NCBI GenBank assembly: GCA_003561715.1
Contig: PWVU01000142.1
Location: forward strand, 1-5,980
Origin: Candidatus Kaiserbacteria bacterium
Lineage (GTDB): Bacteria; Patescibacteriota; Minisyncoccia; Phycocordibacterales; UBA12088
Direction of reading: 5' to 3'
DNA length: 5,980 nt
A model generated the notes under the pieces. It saw only the letters and a program-made list of their open reading frames with translations, had not been told where the DNA came from and searched no databases. The stretch's first letter is position 1. Each line of letters starts with the position of its first letter. Below, piece by piece: positions 5,039 through 5,980 of this stretch. Made by a program: the position numbers and the translations under genes.

Positions 5039-5071
5039 AGTATGACATTAGTTCGATTCTGCCTGGCCCGA
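5038..5071 (+). pseudogene. 3' part of an interrupted proline-like tRNA
   Basis: GAGTA (5038-5042) matches the anticodon-stem 3' strand and TGAC the variable loop. ATTAG, TTCGATT and CTGCC form a T arm with two mismatches. TGGCCCG (5064-5070) is a 3' acceptor strand, then A73. Its acceptor pairs with the 5' part at 4827-4833 (CGGGC with GCCCG, plus a G.U). GAGTA pairs at four of five positions with TATCC at 4852-4856. About 170 bases separate the halves. Confidence 0.5.
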
Positions 5072-5160
5072 CCCAAGGAATCTTCGAAAGCATAGGATGC
5101 ATTTGAGAAGAACCGATATAGTTAAGGTCAAATCTTTTGCAAAAGGGGTACGGCGATTTC

Positions 5161-5169
5161 TGGTACTAT
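5161..5169 (+). promoter_or_regulatory. Extended -10 upstream of the DUF3592-like gene
   Basis: TG, one base, then TACTAT (5164-5169) is an extended -10 and predicts a start near 5176 with a leader of about 40 bases. No Shine-Dalgarno precedes ATG 5218. A 12-base palindrome CTTTTGCAAAAG (5134-5145) lies upstream and might be a regulator site. Confidence 0.35.
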
Positions 5170-5217
5170 CCTCAACATTGTAAACTAGCGCTCTCCCACT
5201 AATCACTGAATGTCAAC

Positions 5218-5781
5218 ATGGCACGAAAGAAGCCGAACATACAAAACACTGAGCAGGCATTGACGTGGAGTGATCTGTGGACAAAATTGAATCGCACCAA
5301 GTCTTTTTCTCTCCTGAAACGGCACCCACTTGTGCTTATAGGACTGATTGCGCTTTGTCTACTCCAGCTCATAGTTATTGTAGACACTCTCACGGTACTA
5401 GACTCTTATAAAAAGGTAGAGGCTACTCTGATTGAATACAAAGAAAACTATGATCCATCGCGCACGATGACCAAGTTACTGTACACCCCCGTATATACGT
5501 ATGTATACAATGGGGAAGAGTACTTGTACGTGTCCAACACTTCCGTAGGTACTCCTAAGAGGGAAATAGGCGATGAAATATATCTGTATATAAAGCCAGA
5601 CGATACGCAAATCGTCCGAGAAGGTACCTTATTATCAATACTCCTGGACCTGTCAACCCCATTGATCATTGGTATAATATTGCTGGTGCTATACTTATTC
5701 TACTATTTCCATCCGTTGAACATAGTCTTTCGTTACCTAATAAATAGAGTGTGTAAACTACATTCCAAAAGCTCCCCGTAA
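5218..5781 (+). CDS. DUF3592-like two-helix membrane protein
   Basis: The product is 187 aa. Residues 1-35 are polar and basic, then a membrane helix lies at about 37-60 and a second at 139-165. Between them (65-135) is a domain of beta strands: VEATLIEYKE, YTPVYTYVYNGEEYLYVSN, and GTPKREIGDEIYLYIKPDDTQ. This pattern (a modified Tyr-rich repeat of input strands, then a proline-containing turn, IGDEIYLYIKPDD and a second helix) matches the DUF3592 layout. With the basic N-terminus inside, the domain would face outward. The function of DUF3592 proteins is not established. The basic tail (FRYLINRVCKLHSK) fits a cytoplasmic end. It stands alone after the tRNA cluster, and the MazG-like gene starts 36 bases after its stop. 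Confidence 0.72.
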   Translation: MARKKPNIQNTEQALTWSDLWTKLNRTKSFSLLKRHPLVLIGLIALCLLQLIVIVDTLTVLDSYKKVEATLIEYKENYDPSRTMTKLLYTPVYTYVYNGEEYLYVSNTSVGTPKREIGDEIYLYIKPDDTQIVREGTLLSILLDLSTPLIIGIILLVLYLFYYFHPLNIVFRYLINRVCKLHSKSSP

Positions 5782-5817
5782 GAATATGGTTCTGACTTTG
5801 AATAAAACGCGGTCATT

Positions 5818-5980
5818 ATGAATAATCTGGAAAATGAAATTAGAGAGTACCTAGTCGAGCGAGGGTGGGATTCGCTACGGTCGGGTGATCTTGCAAAATC
5901 GATCTCAATTGAATCGGCGGAATTTCAAGAGATTTTTCAATGGGACAAATCCTGCATTGGATGAGGTTAAGAACGACTCA
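5818..5980 (+). CDS. MazG-like nucleotide pyrophosphohydrolase, 5' part, apparent frameshift
   Basis: From ATG 5818 the product reads MNNLENEIREYLVERGWDSL, then RSGDLAKSISIESAEFQEIFQW. This matches the start of the MazG-like/all-alpha NTP pyrophosphohydrolases, whose conserved block is ERGW...P.(D/N)LA.SI..E..EL.E.FQW; these hydrolyse NTPs or dNTPs to NMP and pyrophosphate. The metal-binding helix has ESAEFQE, with the usual ExxE spacing. After FQWD the frame ends at TGA 5962-5964, but the next frame continues as NPALDEVKNDS, just as the family does. Removing one A from AAA at 5947-5949 restores QWDNPALDEVKNDS. The gene runs off the window. It is either a sequencing or assembly error or a real frameshift. 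No Shine-Dalgarno is visible. Confidence 0.75.

Noticed and set aside
4827..5071. Attachment-site duplication by an integrative element
   Set aside because: Integration at tRNA genes usually copies the 3' end; here the extra copies are mainly 5' halves and no integrase is present in the window.
4824..5106. Reading frames across the tRNA array on both strands
   Set aside because: They are translations of tRNA genes and fragments, with repetitive composition and no start signals.

Overview
The window looks like a piece of a small, streamlined bacterial genome, possibly a Patescibacteria/CPR lineage. That is an inference. It rests on genes that mostly lack a Shine-Dalgarno sequence and start just downstream of a -10 box, tRNA genes that do not encode the 3' CCA, and short hypothetical genes on both strands. 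The genetic code looks standard, and no CRISPR array or transposase is visible.

Layout. Positions 1-375 hold a 46-aa minus-strand small gene (118-258) with a strong ribosome binding site, divergent from the next gene. Positions 376-1594 hold a plus-strand pair: a coiled-coil protein and a SWIM zinc-finger protein. Positions 1617-1730 carry what may be the decayed C-terminal end of an alpha/beta hydrolase on the minus strand. Positions 1791-2345 encode a CPBP-family membrane protease. It converges on a complete GH37 trehalase (minus, 2434-4155) with an unusual acidic tail.

Positions 4156-5217 are RNA territory. A strongly folded stretch (about 4243-4518) shows G.U pairing that points to the minus strand. 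It is followed by a long two-way terminator, tRNA-Ala(UGC) on minus, tRNA-Pro(CGG) on plus, and a striking nested array. In that array an intact tRNA-Pro(GGG), clamped by a perfect 22-bp inverted repeat, lies between the separated 5' and 3' parts of another proline-like tRNA, with an extra 5' tRNA fragment alongside.

Positions 5218-5781 encode a two-helix DUF3592-like membrane protein. The window ends inside a MazG-like nucleotide pyrophosphohydrolase gene whose frame is broken by one base in a short A run.

How the genes relate. There is no single large operon. The coiled-coil/SWIM pair is probably co-transcribed. The trehalase would supply glucose from trehalose. The tRNA region is the most unusual part, because it combines two working proline tRNAs with tRNA-derived debris or a tRNA-derived structured RNA.
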